In this document: positions 26,596 through 35,836 of the stretch, one piece after another
Layout of the letters: each line of letters starts with the position of its first letter
Numbering within the stretch: position 1 is the stretch's first letter
DNA from: Bernardetiaceae bacterium
GTDB lineage: Bacteria > Bacteroidota > Bacteroidia > Cytophagales > Thermoflexibacteraceae
DNA length: 51,566 bases
NCBI GenBank assembly: GCA_025057115.1
Contig: JANWWZ010000019.1
Coordinates: 1-51,566, forward strand
Direction: 5' to 3'
Notes under the pieces: generated by a model
What the model was told of the DNA's origin: nothing
What the model saw: only the letters and a program-made list of their open reading frames with translations
The model's database searches: none
Made by a program: the position numbers and the translations under genes

Positions 26596-29292
26596 ATGCA
26601 ATATCATGCCCTTGAGGTTTCTCAAGCCTTAGCACACCTGCATGCCCGCCCCGAGGGTTTGTCCGATAAACAAGTCCAATTGCGAAGAAATCAATATGGG
26701 TATAACGAAATTCCCCAAGCGAGCAGAGAAAGTCTTCTGTTAATGTTCCTCAAACAGTTCAACAGCTTGCTTGTATTTGTACTAGTGGGCGCGGCTGCTA
26801 TCTCGTGGATTACTGGTCATCAAGTGGATACTTATGTAATTCTGGCTGTGATCATCATTAATGCTACTATTGGATTTTCTCAAGATTTGCGCGCTGCCAA
26901 TGCCGTAGCTGCCCTTAAAAGTTTGCTAGTGCCTTCGGCAAAAGTCTTGAGAAATGGACAAAGAATCACCTTGCCAGCGCGAGAACTAGTTCCAGGAGAT
27001 ATTATCATTTTGGAAGAAGGCGATAGCATCCCTGCAGATGGTCGTTTGATAGAAAGCAAAAATCTCCGCGCCATAGAAGCTCCCTTAACAGGAGAATCCG
27101 TTCCAGTGGAAAAGAGCGTAGAACCCCTCCCCGTTGATACTCCTCTGGCAGATAGGCGCAACATGCTCTACAAAGGAACTTTCATCGCAGCAGGTTTTGG
27201 AAAAGCCGTCGTAACAGCTACAGGGATCAATACTGCCATTGGTGAAATTGCTCTTACTTTAAGCCAAATCAAGCCTGAAAAGACTAACTTCCAAAAGAAG
27301 ACTGACGCCTTGGCAAAGCAAATGGCATTGATAGCCATCTTTAGCGCTATCTTGCTTTTTTGCATCGCTTACTTTTACCAAAAAACTCCCTTAGATGAAG
27401 TGCTGCTAGTAGCTATTGCCGCTTTAGTTTCTTCTATTCCTGCTGGTTTGCCCGCTGTGCTTGCCATCGTGCTTGCCATTGGTGCCAATCGCATGGCTAA
27501 ACGCAATGCCATCATTCGCGAGTTTACCGCTACAGAAACCTTAGGCTCTGTAACCACTATCATCACTGACAAAACGGGTACTTTGACCCAAAACACCCTT
27601 ACCGTTTGCAAAGTACTCGTGCCCAACATGCCTGAATGGCAAGTTACTGGTCAAGGCTGGTCTCCTATTGGCAATTTCATGCATGGACAAACAGTTGTTG
27701 AGCCTAGGGAAATACCTCTTCTTAGGCAACTACTCATCATATGCGGATGGAGCAATAATTCTGACATCCAGCATGATAAAGAAAAAAATGTCTATCGTTT
27801 GGTAGGGGATCCCACAGAGGGAGCCCTGCTAGTGCTGGCTCACAAAGGAGGTTTTTTCCCAGGTCATGACCCCAGCATTGAGAAAATAGATGACTTGCCT
27901 TTTAACTCCAACATGAAAATGAGGGCTACGCTGGTGAACAATCAAGGCAAAAAACAACTCCTTGTTGTAGGCGCCCCTGAAAAAGTTCTTGCCAGATCGA
28001 CCTTTTTAGCCACTCCTGAAGGCATTTTGCCATTAAATGAAGCATGGATGCATCAACTTAAACAGCAGATAGATGCTTGGTCGATGGAGGCTATGAGGGT
28101 ACTTGCCCTTGCCTGGCGCGAGGAACCTTTTCAAACCCAACGCATCGACGAACAAGAAATAAACAATTTAATTTTTGCTGGCATGGTGGGCATGATAGAT
28201 CCTCCCCGACCAGAAGTTAACCAAGCAGTAGCGGCTTGTAAACAAGCTGGCATCCGCGTCATCATGGCAACAGGCGACCACATCAATACCGCTCTTGCCA
28301 TTGCCCGTGCTACTGGTATTATCGACAGTCACACACCTCACCAAGCTCTTGCCCTCACTGAACAACAATTACTGGCACTAGATGAAAAAGAATTTGAACA
28401 GGCAGTGTACACCACCAACGTATTTGCCCGACTTACTCCTGGAATGAAACTGCGCATTGCAGAAACTCTACAACGCAGAGGTGAGTTGATTGCCATGACA
28501 GGCGATGGAGTAAACGATGCCCCAGCCCTTAAAAAAGCCGATGTAGGGGTAGCTATGGGAATCATGGGAACGGATGTTGCTCGCGAGGCTGCAAAAGTGG
28601 TACTAGCAGATGATAATTTTTCCACCATCGTAAGCGCTGTAGAAGAAGGACGCATCGTATTTATCAATGCTCGCCAAACTAGTTTTTATCTACTCACGAC
28701 CAATTTTGCTGAAATCATTACATTAGTAGTATCTATTCTTTCTGGCTTGCCCGTTCCGCTGACTGCCACTCAAATTTTATGGATGAACTTAGTAACAGAT
28801 GGAGTAAGCGATATTGCTCTAGCCACCGAGGCAGGACATGGCCAAGTACTCAAACAAAAACCCATTGATCCCAAGGAAAACATCCTCAATGCAGAAGTTT
28901 TGCCGTTTTTGTTGATTAATGCCAGCTTGATGACCTTGCTCACCATCATAGCTTTTAAATGGTTCATGACCGAAGGAATTGAAAAAGCCCGTTCGGCTGC
29001 TTTTGTGATCATGGCATTTTGTCAGATATACAACGTTATCAATATGCGTTCGCTAAAACTTTCCATTTTTCAAATAGGGTTGTTTACCAACAGTTACATC
29101 AATGTAGCCCTTTTGATTTCTATTGCAGTCCAAATAGCCATTATTGAGGTGCCTTTCTTGGCGAAGATGTTTCACTTCCAACCTATTCCAGCTGATGAGT
29201 TTATTAGCTTGGTATTAGCGGCTTCTGGAATTTTTTGGCTAGGCGAAATATATAAGTTTATTCGCTATCGGCTTATTGAGTCCGATGAATAG
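26596..29292 (+). CDS. P-type cation-transporting ATPase (P2A-like) with unusual PAGLP motif
   Basis: 898 residues with the full P-type plan: N-terminal cation-ATPase domain (LSDKQVQLRRNQYGYNE), TGES actuator loop (~165), phosphorylation Asp325 in DKTGTLTQN, nucleotide-domain Lys in GDPTEGALLVLAHKGG, MTGDGVNDAPALKKADVGVAMG hinge (quoted in part) and C-terminal helices. M5 keeps Asn and Glu (TTNFAEIITL) and M6 keeps NLVTDG, as in Ca2+ pumps. In M4, however, the Ca2+-site PEGLP reads PAGLP (~282-286), replacing the site-II Glu, and M8 has Gln (FCQIYN) where animal SERCA has Glu. The ion may be Ca2+, Na+, H+ or another. ATG 26596 is chosen over the TTG at 26569. Confidence 0.88.
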   Translation: MQYHALEVSQALAHLHARPEGLSDKQVQLRRNQYGYNEIPQASRESLLLMFLKQFNSLLVFVLVGAAAISWITGHQVDTYVILAVIIINATIGFSQDLRAANAVAALKSLLVPSAKVLRNGQRITLPARELVPGDIIILEEGDSIPADGRLIESKNLRAIEAPLTGESVPVEKSVEPLPVDTPLADRRNMLYKGTFIAAGFGKAVVTATGINTAIGEIALTLSQIKPEKTNFQKKTDALAKQMALIAIFSAILLFCIAYFYQKTPLDEVLLVAIAALVSSIPAGLPAVLAIVLAIGANRMAKRNAIIREFTATETLGSVTTIITDKTGTLTQNTLTVCKVLVPNMPEWQVTGQGWSPIGNFMHGQTVVEPREIPLLRQLLIICGWSNNSDIQHDKEKNVYRLVGDPTEGALLVLAHKGGFFPGHDPSIEKIDDLPFNSNMKMRATLVNNQGKKQLLVVGAPEKVLARSTFLATPEGILPLNEAWMHQLKQQIDAWSMEAMRVLALAWREEPFQTQRIDEQEINNLIFAGMVGMIDPPRPEVNQAVAACKQAGIRVIMATGDHINTALAIARATGIIDSHTPHQALALTEQQLLALDEKEFEQAVYTTNVFARLTPGMKLRIAETLQRRGELIAMTGDGVNDAPALKKADVGVAMGIMGTDVAREAAKVVLADDNFSTIVSAVEEGRIVFINARQTSFYLLTTNFAEIITLVVSILSGLPVPLTATQILWMNLVTDGVSDIALATEAGHGQVLKQKPIDPKENILNAEVLPFLLINASLMTLLTIIAFKWFMTEGIEKARSAAFVIMAFCQIYNVINMRSLKLSIFQIGLFTNSYINVALLISIAVQIAIIEVPFLAKMFHFQPIPADEFISLVLAASGIFWLGEIYKFIRYRLIESDE

Positions 29293-29442
29293 CAAACGGG
29301 AAAAGGCTTCAGAAGAAATACCTTCTACATTCAGCTCAAAATTTCATTTGGTCATCGTTGCAAAAAGCAAAAATTGAAGCCGTTGTATTAAAAATTGAGG
29401 CTAGGTTAGCTTAACAACCAAGAGCAATTTTACCGCACAATT

Positions 29443-29482
29443 AAAAAAAATGAAGCAGAGATACCTAAAGAAGCATCTCTGC
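29443..29482 (-). terminator. intrinsic terminator of hppA
   Basis: On the minus strand the 8-bp stem GCAGAGAT/ATCTCTGC (29482-29475 and 29462-29455) is followed by TTCATTTTTTTT. It lies 22 bases past the hppA stop. The rest of the 212-base gap to the ATPase stop holds nothing I recognise. Confidence 0.85.
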
Positions 29483-29504
29483 GCAAAGTTTAAATCACTT
29501 TTAG

Positions 29505-31703
29505 TTACTTGATAAATGGCGCCATCACTAAGGCTACAATCGAGATGAGTTTGAGCAAAATATTAAGAGAAGGTCCTGAGGTATCCTTGAAGGGGTCGCC
29601 CACGGTGTCGCCTACCACAGCAGCTTTGTGCGGATCTGATTTCTTGTAATACCTCTGCCCGTTAATTTCTACTCCTTCTTCAAAGCTCTTCTTGGCATTA
29701 TCCCACGCCCCGCCAGCATTGGACTGAAAGATAGCCAACAACACTCCTGAAACGGTTACACCTGCCAGAAGCCCCCCTAGCGCTTCTTTTCCCATTCCAG
29801 GAAGTAGACCAATGACTACTGGTGCTGCTACTGCTAATAGTCCGGGCAATACCATTTGTCGGATAGCAGCTTGGGTGGAAATTTCTACACATTTGCCGTA
29901 TTGTGCTTTTCCGTCAGCTTCTTGGAAGGCTTTGCGGTCGGCTTCGCTCCAGTCTTTTTGGTCTTTGTCGCCATTGCGACGCATGACTTCAAGCGCCTTT
30001 CTTAACTGAGGAATTTCATTGAACTGCCGACGAACTTCCTCAATCATGAACATAGCTGCTCGTCCTACTGCTCCCATCGCCAAGGCAGAAAAGACAAAAG
30101 GCAACATGCCTCCAATGAGTAGACCTGCCATTACACTAGCTTTGGAAATATCAATAGCGGGTAACTCAGCAGCAGTCATGTAAGCACCAAAAAGAGCCAG
30201 AGCAGTCAAAGCTGCTGAAGCGATGGCAAATCCTTTACCGATGGCAGCAGTGGTGTTGCCTACTGCATCGAGTTTATCGGTGCGGCTGCGCACTTCTTTG
30301 GGCAGTTCGCTCATCTCGGCAATTCCACCGGCATTGTCTGAAATAGGTCCGTAAGCATCTACCGCCAATTGAATTCCTAAATTAGAAAGCATTCCTACCG
30401 CAGCAATAGCAATGCCGTACAACCCCCCAAAATGAAAGGCTAATACAATGGAAATAGCAATAATTAGCACGGGCAGGGCAGTGCTCATCATTCCTACGCC
30501 TAACCCAGCAATAATGTTAGTAGCTGGTCCAGTTACGGATTGGCGCACAATAGAAAGCACTGGGCGTTTGCCCATACCAGTGTAATACTCGGTGATAACC
30601 CCCACTAGTACTCCCCCGATAAGCCCTATTACAGTGGCAATAAAAATGCCCAGTGAAGTAAGTTCCCGTGTGCTGTTGTACAAAGGATCTTTAAATATCC
30701 ATTTTTCAGGCAGTACTGCGGTAATAATAACGTAGGAAAGCACAAGCATGATGGCTGAGGAACCGAATTCGCCTAAGTTAAGTGCTTTTTGAGGATTGCC
30801 TCCCTCTTTCACTCTTACGAAAAATGTTCCGATGATAGAAACCAGAATTCCTGCTCCTGCCAGCATTAGTGGCAGCAAAACTGCTGAAAGTCCGTTGAAG
30901 GTTTTGTCTAGTCCAATAAACTCATTAGTGATAAAGGCTGCTCCCAGTACCATTGTACCAATGATAGAGCCTACGTAACTTTCAAATAAATCTGCTCCCA
31001 TTCCCGCTACGTCACCCACATTATCTCCTACATTATCTGCAATAGTAGCAGGGTTGAGCGGATGGTCTTCAGGAATTCCCGCTTCTACTTTTCCTACCAG
31101 GTCTGCTCCCACGTCAGCAGCTTTGGTGTAAATACCTCCTCCCACACGAGCAAATAAAGCAATAGAGGAAGCACCAAAGGAAAAGCCCGTCATTACTGTA
31201 ATAACGCGGGTTACAGAAACAGAATCATTACTGCCAAATAAGTGGCTATAGAGAATAAAAAGTAAACTCAACCCCAGCACGCCGAGCCCTACTACACCCA
31301 TGCCCATGACAGAGCCTCCCGCAAAAGCTACTTTAAGAGCTTTGCTAAGCCCTATTTGGGCAGCAGCCGTAGTGCGTACATTAGCCTTGGTAGCCACGCG
31401 CATACCTATAAATCCTGCCAAAGCAGAAGAGAGCGCCCCTAACACAAAAGAAAGAGCCACTAAGGGCGAAGAAGTTTGCTCATTGGCAGTAATACCCAAC
31501 ACGATAGCGATGGCACCTACGAAAACGGCTAATACCTTGTACTCTGCCTTTAAAAAAGCCATGGCTCCTTCTGCAATGCGCGCCGCGATGGATTGCATTT
31601 TAGCATTTCCTGCATCTTGCTTGCTTATCCAAGCTGAACGAAGAAAAACATACAACAGACCTGCAATACCCAGTGCTGGTAGAAGATAAACTAAGTTTTC
31701 CAT
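29505..31703 (-). CDS. hppA: membrane-bound ion-translocating pyrophosphatase (K+-dependent type)
   Basis: Hydrolyses pyrophosphate and pumps H+ or Na+ across the inner membrane; ~16 helices, 732 residues. The catalytic loop has [41 protein letters not shown] and [18 protein letters not shown]; the last loop has [17 protein letters not shown]. The segment [13 protein letters not shown] has Ala where K+-independent enzymes have Lys, so it should be K+-dependent; many of those pump Na+. I chose ATG 31703 ([15 protein letters not shown]) because the 42 extra codons of the open frame cover a probable promoter (31755-31786). Confidence 0.95.
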   Translation of the reverse strand: MENLVYLLPALGIAGLLYVFLRSAWISKQDAGNAKMQSIAARIAEGAMAFLKAEYKVLAVFVGAIAIVLGITANEQTSSPLVALSFVLGALSSALAGFIGMRVATKANVRTTAAAQIGLSKALKVAFAGGSVMGMGVVGLGVLGLSLLFILYSHLFGSNDSVSVTRVITVMTGFSFGASSIALFARVGGGIYTKAADVGADLVGKVEAGIPEDHPLNPATIADNVGDNVGDVAGMGADLFESYVGSIIGTMVLGAAFITNEFIGLDKTFNGLSAVLLPLMLAGAGILVSIIGTFFVRVKEGGNPQKALNLGEFGSSAIMLVLSYVIITAVLPEKWIFKDPLYNSTRELTSLGIFIATVIGLIGGVLVGVITEYYTGMGKRPVLSIVRQSVTGPATNIIAGLGVGMMSTALPVLIIAISIVLAFHFGGLYGIAIAAVGMLSNLGIQLAVDAYGPISDNAGGIAEMSELPKEVRSRTDKLDAVGNTTAAIGKGFAIASAALTALALFGAYMTAAELPAIDISKASVMAGLLIGGMLPFVFSALAMGAVGRAAMFMIEEVRRQFNEIPQLRKALEVMRRNGDKDQKDWSEADRKAFQEADGKAQYGKCVEISTQAAIRQMVLPGLLAVAAPVVIGLLPGMGKEALGGLLAGVTVSGVLLAIFQSNAGGAWDNAKKSFEEGVEINGQRYYKKSDPHKAAVVGDTVGDPFKDTSGPSLNILLKLISIVALVMAPFIK

Positions 31704-31754
31704 GCCAATATGTTTTTTTGTTGTAGTGATGAGGTTAAAAAATTTTGACGCTCG

Positions 31755-31786
31755 CAAAATAAACCACCAACTCGCTGATTTCCAAA
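31755..31786 (-). promoter_or_regulatory. possible hppA promoter
   Basis: On the minus strand TTTG (31786-31783) is followed by TATTTTG (31761-31755), close to the Bacteroidota -33/-7 pattern but with spacing about two bases longer than ideal. It would give a leader of about 45 bases before the hppA ATG. Confidence 0.4.
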
Positions 31787-31814
31787 AATGTGCTTGCCGT
31801 TTACCCAGAGTAGA

Positions 31815-31844
31815 TTGCACAGTAACCACCTTTGTCTATATTTG
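31815..31844 (+). promoter_or_regulatory. promoter of the FMN hydroxyacid oxidase gene
   Basis: TTG (31815-31817), 19 bases, then TATATTTG (31837-31844): a full match to the Bacteroidota promoter pattern. Transcription should start near 31851, leaving under 20 bases of leader before ATG 31870, or an almost leaderless message if ATG 31855 is used. Confidence 0.7.
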
Positions 31845-31869
31845 AAAGCGACCAATGCAAAGTATAAAG

Positions 31870-33156
31870 ATGACGAGTAAATTTTCAGCTCTCCAGTGGC
31901 AGCGGCACATTTACGTGAATGGTTTTGCTGGCAGAACACCCATTGTGCCAGCGCGTTGGCAAGAACTCTACGAAAAAGGCAAAGCAGCCATGTCTCAAGA
32001 GGCGTTTGCCTACATTGCTGGTGGTGCTGGGCTGGAAAAAACTATGGAAGCCAACCGACGTGGCTTTGCGCGTTGGCACATCTTACCTCGCATGCTGCGC
32101 AATGTAGAACACCGCAGCACAAGCGTTACCATTTTTGGCAAAACCCTTCCCTCTCCTTTTCTTCTCAGCCCCATAGGGGTGTTAGAAATGGTACATCCCG
32201 AAGCTGATTTAGCAGTAGCCCAAGCAGCCGCTTCGATGGGCGTCCCTTTCATATTTTCTAATCAAGCATCTGTGCCTATGGAGCAAACAGCTGCTGTGAT
32301 GGGCAACTCTCCACGATGGTTTCAACTTTACTGGAGCAAGTCCGATGAACTAGTGGCTAGTTTGGTACAAAGGGCTGAAAAAAGCGGATGCCAAGCCATT
32401 GTAGTAACTCTTGATACTACTATGCTAGGCTGGCGCCCACGCGATTTAAATTTGGGCTATTTGCCATTTATGGAAGGCAAGGGGATTGCCCAATACACCT
32501 CTGATCCTGTTTTCATGCGCCTGGCTCAAGAGCAAATGCGTCAACCCCAGCCTTTGGAAACAAAACCTAAGCCTACCTTGAAAGCAATGGCAGGTTTGTG
32601 GAAAATGGCAAAGACCTTTCCAGGCAATCCAATAGTTAACTTTTTCTCTCCTTTGCCAAGGGCGGCAGTGCGCTTGTTTGTCAATATTTATTCTCGTCCT
32701 TCTCTTACATGGGATAACTTGGGTTTTTTGCGACAAATTACCTCCCTTCCTATCGTGTTAAAGGGCATCCTGCATCCTGAAGATGCCCGCCGTGCCATAG
32801 ATGAAGGCGTAGATGCAATTATGGTTTCTAATCATGGAGGTAGGCAAGTAGATGGCGCCATCGGAGCTATCGATGCCTTGCCGGAAATTGTCAAAGCGGT
32901 GGAAGGAAAAATCCCTGTGTTGATGGACAGCGGTATTCGCTCAGGAGCAGATGCTTTTAAAGCTATTGCACTGGGAGCTACTGCAGTAGGCATTGGCAGA
33001 CCGTATGCCTTTGCCCTTGCCATCGGAGGAAAAGAAGGCGTAGAAGAACTTTTGCGGCACTTCCTTGCCGATTTTGAGCTCACAATGGCACTGGCAGGTT
33101 GTTGCAGCGTAGAAGAAATACGCTCTGCAGGGTTAAAAAGAGTTGTAGAGTGTTGA
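31870..33156 (+). CDS. FMN-dependent alpha-hydroxy-acid oxidase (lactate 2-monooxygenase-like)
   Basis: TIM-barrel flavoenzyme oxidising 2-hydroxyacids such as lactate. AFAYIAGGAGLEKTMEANR near the start, SPFLLSPIGVLEMVHPEAD, FIFSNQASVPMEQ, WFQLYWSKSDELV, VTLDTTMLGWRPRDL, VLKGILHPEDARRAIDEG and the catalytic-His block VSNHGGRQVDG (with Arg) are all present, as are DSGIRSGADAFKAIALGA and IGRPYAFAL for FMN phosphate. At 428 residues it carries an extra ~50-residue segment between the GWRPRDLNLGYLPF block and the barrel's later half, as in lactate 2-monooxygenase-type members. ATG 31855 is an alternative start, but the predicted transcript begins only 4 bases before it. Confidence 0.88.
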   Translation: MTSKFSALQWQRHIYVNGFAGRTPIVPARWQELYEKGKAAMSQEAFAYIAGGAGLEKTMEANRRGFARWHILPRMLRNVEHRSTSVTIFGKTLPSPFLLSPIGVLEMVHPEADLAVAQAAASMGVPFIFSNQASVPMEQTAAVMGNSPRWFQLYWSKSDELVASLVQRAEKSGCQAIVVTLDTTMLGWRPRDLNLGYLPFMEGKGIAQYTSDPVFMRLAQEQMRQPQPLETKPKPTLKAMAGLWKMAKTFPGNPIVNFFSPLPRAAVRLFVNIYSRPSLTWDNLGFLRQITSLPIVLKGILHPEDARRAIDEGVDAIMVSNHGGRQVDGAIGAIDALPEIVKAVEGKIPVLMDSGIRSGADAFKAIALGATAVGIGRPYAFALAIGGKEGVEELLRHFLADFELTMALAGCCSVEEIRSAGLKRVVEC

Positions 33157-33172
33157 GAAATGGTGCAAGTTC

Positions 33173-34276
33173 TTACTGCAACAGTTCTGCTAATCTTTCT
33201 TCTAGAGCTTGTCCGCGCAAATTTTTGTCTATGATAATGCCGTTTTTATCCACTAGCACGGTCATGGGAATGCCTTGAATGCGGTACAAAGGCACAACAG
33301 CAGACTGCCAGAATTTGAGGTCCGAAACGTGAATCCAGTGCAGACCGTCTTCCTTGATTGCTTTAAGCCATTGCTCTTTATCGCGGTCGAGGGATACGCC
33401 TAAAATTTCAAAATCTTTGTCTTTGAAGCGGTTGTAAATGCGCACTACATTGGGGTTTTCTCTTCTACAAGGTCCGCACCAAGAAGCCCAAAAGTCAATC
33501 AGCACGTATTTGCCACGCAGGGAAGAAAGTCGTATTTCTTTTCCTTCTGGGTCAGGCAAAGCAATTTCTGGCGCAGGTTGCCCGATAACCGTTTTGCTAA
33601 TTTCTTCCAGTCGCTTGCCAAAGTCCAGCACGTATTCTGAGTCTGGATACAGCTCTGCTAACTGTTGGTGCAATTGTTTGAGAAAGGCAAATTCTTTATC
33701 TGGATCCAGAGCGCCTGCCGCCACAATGGCAGCAATAGAAGGCGGATTATTTCGTATAAGTTGCTTTACTTGAGTAATAGTTTGGGAAGCGATAGCATTG
33801 TAGGTGGACATGAGTTGTTGGCGCTCTGCCTTGCCTTTTAAAATCAGCTCCTGGAGGCTATCGATCTTTTTGCGAAAAGATTTTTCCAGTTCGTAAAACT
33901 CAAGCAAATACTCTGTATCTGCCGAGCCAGTTATTTTGAAATCTCCCTCCATTTGTCCTGCCGCCTGAATTTGAATGGTTTCTGGACGGGCAAGTACAAG
34001 ATCGATAAATTGCACATTGTACAAATTCAAAGAATAAAAAGCAGGCGAGGTAATAGGCAAGGTGATGCGAAAATTGCCGTTTTCATCAGGGCGCACCGAG
34101 TCGATAAGTTGATTTTTATCTACTCCCTGCCGAAGAAGGTAAACCATTTTGCCTGGCTGGGGGTGGGTTATTTTCCCCTCAATAAGGGCAGTGGTGTTAT
34201 TTTGCCTGTTGCCACTTTTCCAGCAAGAGACCAATAGCACACTAGCCGAGCACAAAAAAATTGTAACGCGATTCAT
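33173..34276 (-). CDS. TlpA-like thioredoxin lipoprotein with DUF4369 domain
   Basis: Periplasm-facing disulfide reductase. MNRVTIFLCSASVLLVSC gives a lipoprotein signal with lipobox LLVSC, which selects the start at 34276 over 34300. A DUF4369 beta-domain follows (~30-125; IEGKITHPQPGKMVYLLRQG), then a helical spacer (~125-230) and an AhpC/TlpA thioredoxin domain (~235-367) with DFWASWCGPCRRENPNV and the cis-Pro segment GIPMTVLVDKNG. Such proteins are widespread in Bacteroidota. No cytochrome c maturation gene is adjacent. It converges with the FMN oxidase gene, 16 bases apart. Confidence 0.9.
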   Translation of the reverse strand: MNRVTIFLCSASVLLVSCWKSGNRQNNTTALIEGKITHPQPGKMVYLLRQGVDKNQLIDSVRPDENGNFRITLPITSPAFYSLNLYNVQFIDLVLARPETIQIQAAGQMEGDFKITGSADTEYLLEFYELEKSFRKKIDSLQELILKGKAERQQLMSTYNAIASQTITQVKQLIRNNPPSIAAIVAAGALDPDKEFAFLKQLHQQLAELYPDSEYVLDFGKRLEEISKTVIGQPAPEIALPDPEGKEIRLSSLRGKYVLIDFWASWCGPCRRENPNVVRIYNRFKDKDFEILGVSLDRDKEQWLKAIKEDGLHWIHVSDLKFWQSAVVPLYRIQGIPMTVLVDKNGIIIDKNLRGQALEERLAELLQ

Positions 34277-34378
34277 TTTTGCTACAATACGTCTAACCAT
34301 CTTTGTTGATAAGATTTCAAAGTTAGTTCTACCCGTGCAGAGAAGTACTAAGTTTTGGATTATTTAACAGTGGAGTAA

Positions 34379-35836
34379 TTAGTCTATCATATCGCCTGCT
34401 GGATTTCTGCCTGCTGCCCAGAGCAGTTCAGTGAAAGTTTTGGCATATTTAAATTGGAAGTCAATTAATTTTTGCTCTCCTTCTAGCAATTTAGCCTCGC
34501 GACTGTTGACCAAAAACAAAGAACTTTCGCCATTGAAGAACTTAATTTGCTCTCCATTGAGCAAACGTTGATAATTGTTTACCATCTGTTCCTGCAAAGT
34601 GATCTGTTGGCGAAGATTAATTAGCTCATTATAAATAGCATTCAGTTGGTTAAGGATTTCGCGGTTTAATTGCGACAATTCAAGCCGACTTTGTTTGAGC
34701 TTTAGGTTTATTTGCGCCAGTTTTGCCCTTTCTTTTCGCAAAAATAAGGGAAAGGAAAAATCAATGCCATACTTGTAGTTGTTTCGGAAAAATGCCCCTG
34801 CATTGGATTCGTCAAAAAAAGGCGAGTGGGCTAAAAAGTTGTAATTCAAGTTAATAGTGGGTTTGAGCATTTCTATTGCCAGGCGCCGGCTTACTTCTAG
34901 CTGTTTGATTTTCAAATCTAGCTTGACAAGCTCGGGATGATTTTCGCGGGCATATTGCAACAGGGTTTCTAAAGGCTCCGTGCTTTCTAGTTCGTTTAGG
35001 TAGAGAGCAGGGAAAGCATTTTCTGGCAGTTCAAGAGGTTGATCGTCTTGATCCCACAAATGAGTAGAGAGAATTAAACGAGCGTTATTCCAGGAAACGA
35101 GGCTATTGTTAAGAGCTACTTGGCGCTCCTGGACGGTAATTTTTGCTTCTACAGAATCGATAGCAGCTAAGTCCCCTTGTGCAATGCGCATTTTGACGGC
35201 ATGGTATCTTATTTGCGCCAGCTCCACTCCCTTGCGAGCCAGTTGTAATTGTCTGTAAGCAGCGTACCACTGCCAATAGTCTTTCGTAGCCTCTAGAACT
35301 ATTTTATTAATTATCTTGATTTGTTCTGCTTCTAGGATTTGGCTCATGTACTGGGCTTGTTGCAAAACAGCACGCCGTTGGTCGAAAAGCAATCCTTGAG
35401 CAATTGGTATTCCCAGCCCTGCATAGAGCAATCCTGTGGGCGGAGTATTTTCTTTGGGATTGATATATGCGCCAGCATTGCGTTCAAAGCCAGCCTTCAA
35501 ATCTACGCCTATCCAAGTAGGGATTTTAATTTCACTGCTGAAGTTGTTGAAATAAGTTTGCTTTTTGAATTCTTTCAATTCGTGGCTTGCTGTTATTTTA
35601 GGGTCGAAGAAGCCGCGAGCAAGGCGGATTTCTTGGCGTCCCACTTGAGAAAGTAGCCTGGCTTGCTTTACGATGGGATGCCCAATTGCCAGTTGTCTGT
35701 AAAGGTCTTTGAGAGTAAATAAAGTGGAGTCGCTACTGGCTTTTATTTTATCTTCTGGCCAGCAAATAAAACAGGCAATAGCAACAGATACCTTAGAGAG
35801 AAACCGTCTCATGCATGGATGGGATTCTCTTCTCAT
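34379..35836 (-). CDS. TolC family outer-membrane efflux/export protein
   Basis: Outer-membrane channel of a tripartite exporter. A signal sequence starts at ATG 35836 or 35812. Two OEP repeats with long amphipathic helices follow (GHPIVKQARLLSQVGRQEI in the first; ENHPELVKLDLKIKQLEV in the second), with YKYGIDFSFPLFLRKERA and a final QFKYAKTFTELLWAAGRNPA. Length 485 is normal. The ATG at 35836 overlaps the stop of the HlyD gene (ATGA), which argues for that start and coupled translation. Last gene of the ABC-HlyD-TolC unit. Confidence 0.9.
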   Translation of the reverse strand: MRRESHPCMRRFLSKVSVAIACFICWPEDKIKASSDSTLFTLKDLYRQLAIGHPIVKQARLLSQVGRQEIRLARGFFDPKITASHELKEFKKQTYFNNFSSEIKIPTWIGVDLKAGFERNAGAYINPKENTPPTGLLYAGLGIPIAQGLLFDQRRAVLQQAQYMSQILEAEQIKIINKIVLEATKDYWQWYAAYRQLQLARKGVELAQIRYHAVKMRIAQGDLAAIDSVEAKITVQERQVALNNSLVSWNNARLILSTHLWDQDDQPLELPENAFPALYLNELESTEPLETLLQYARENHPELVKLDLKIKQLEVSRRLAIEMLKPTINLNYNFLAHSPFFDESNAGAFFRNNYKYGIDFSFPLFLRKERAKLAQINLKLKQSRLELSQLNREILNQLNAIYNELINLRQQITLQEQMVNNYQRLLNGEQIKFFNGESSLFLVNSREAKLLEGEQKLIDFQFKYAKTFTELLWAAGRNPAGDMID

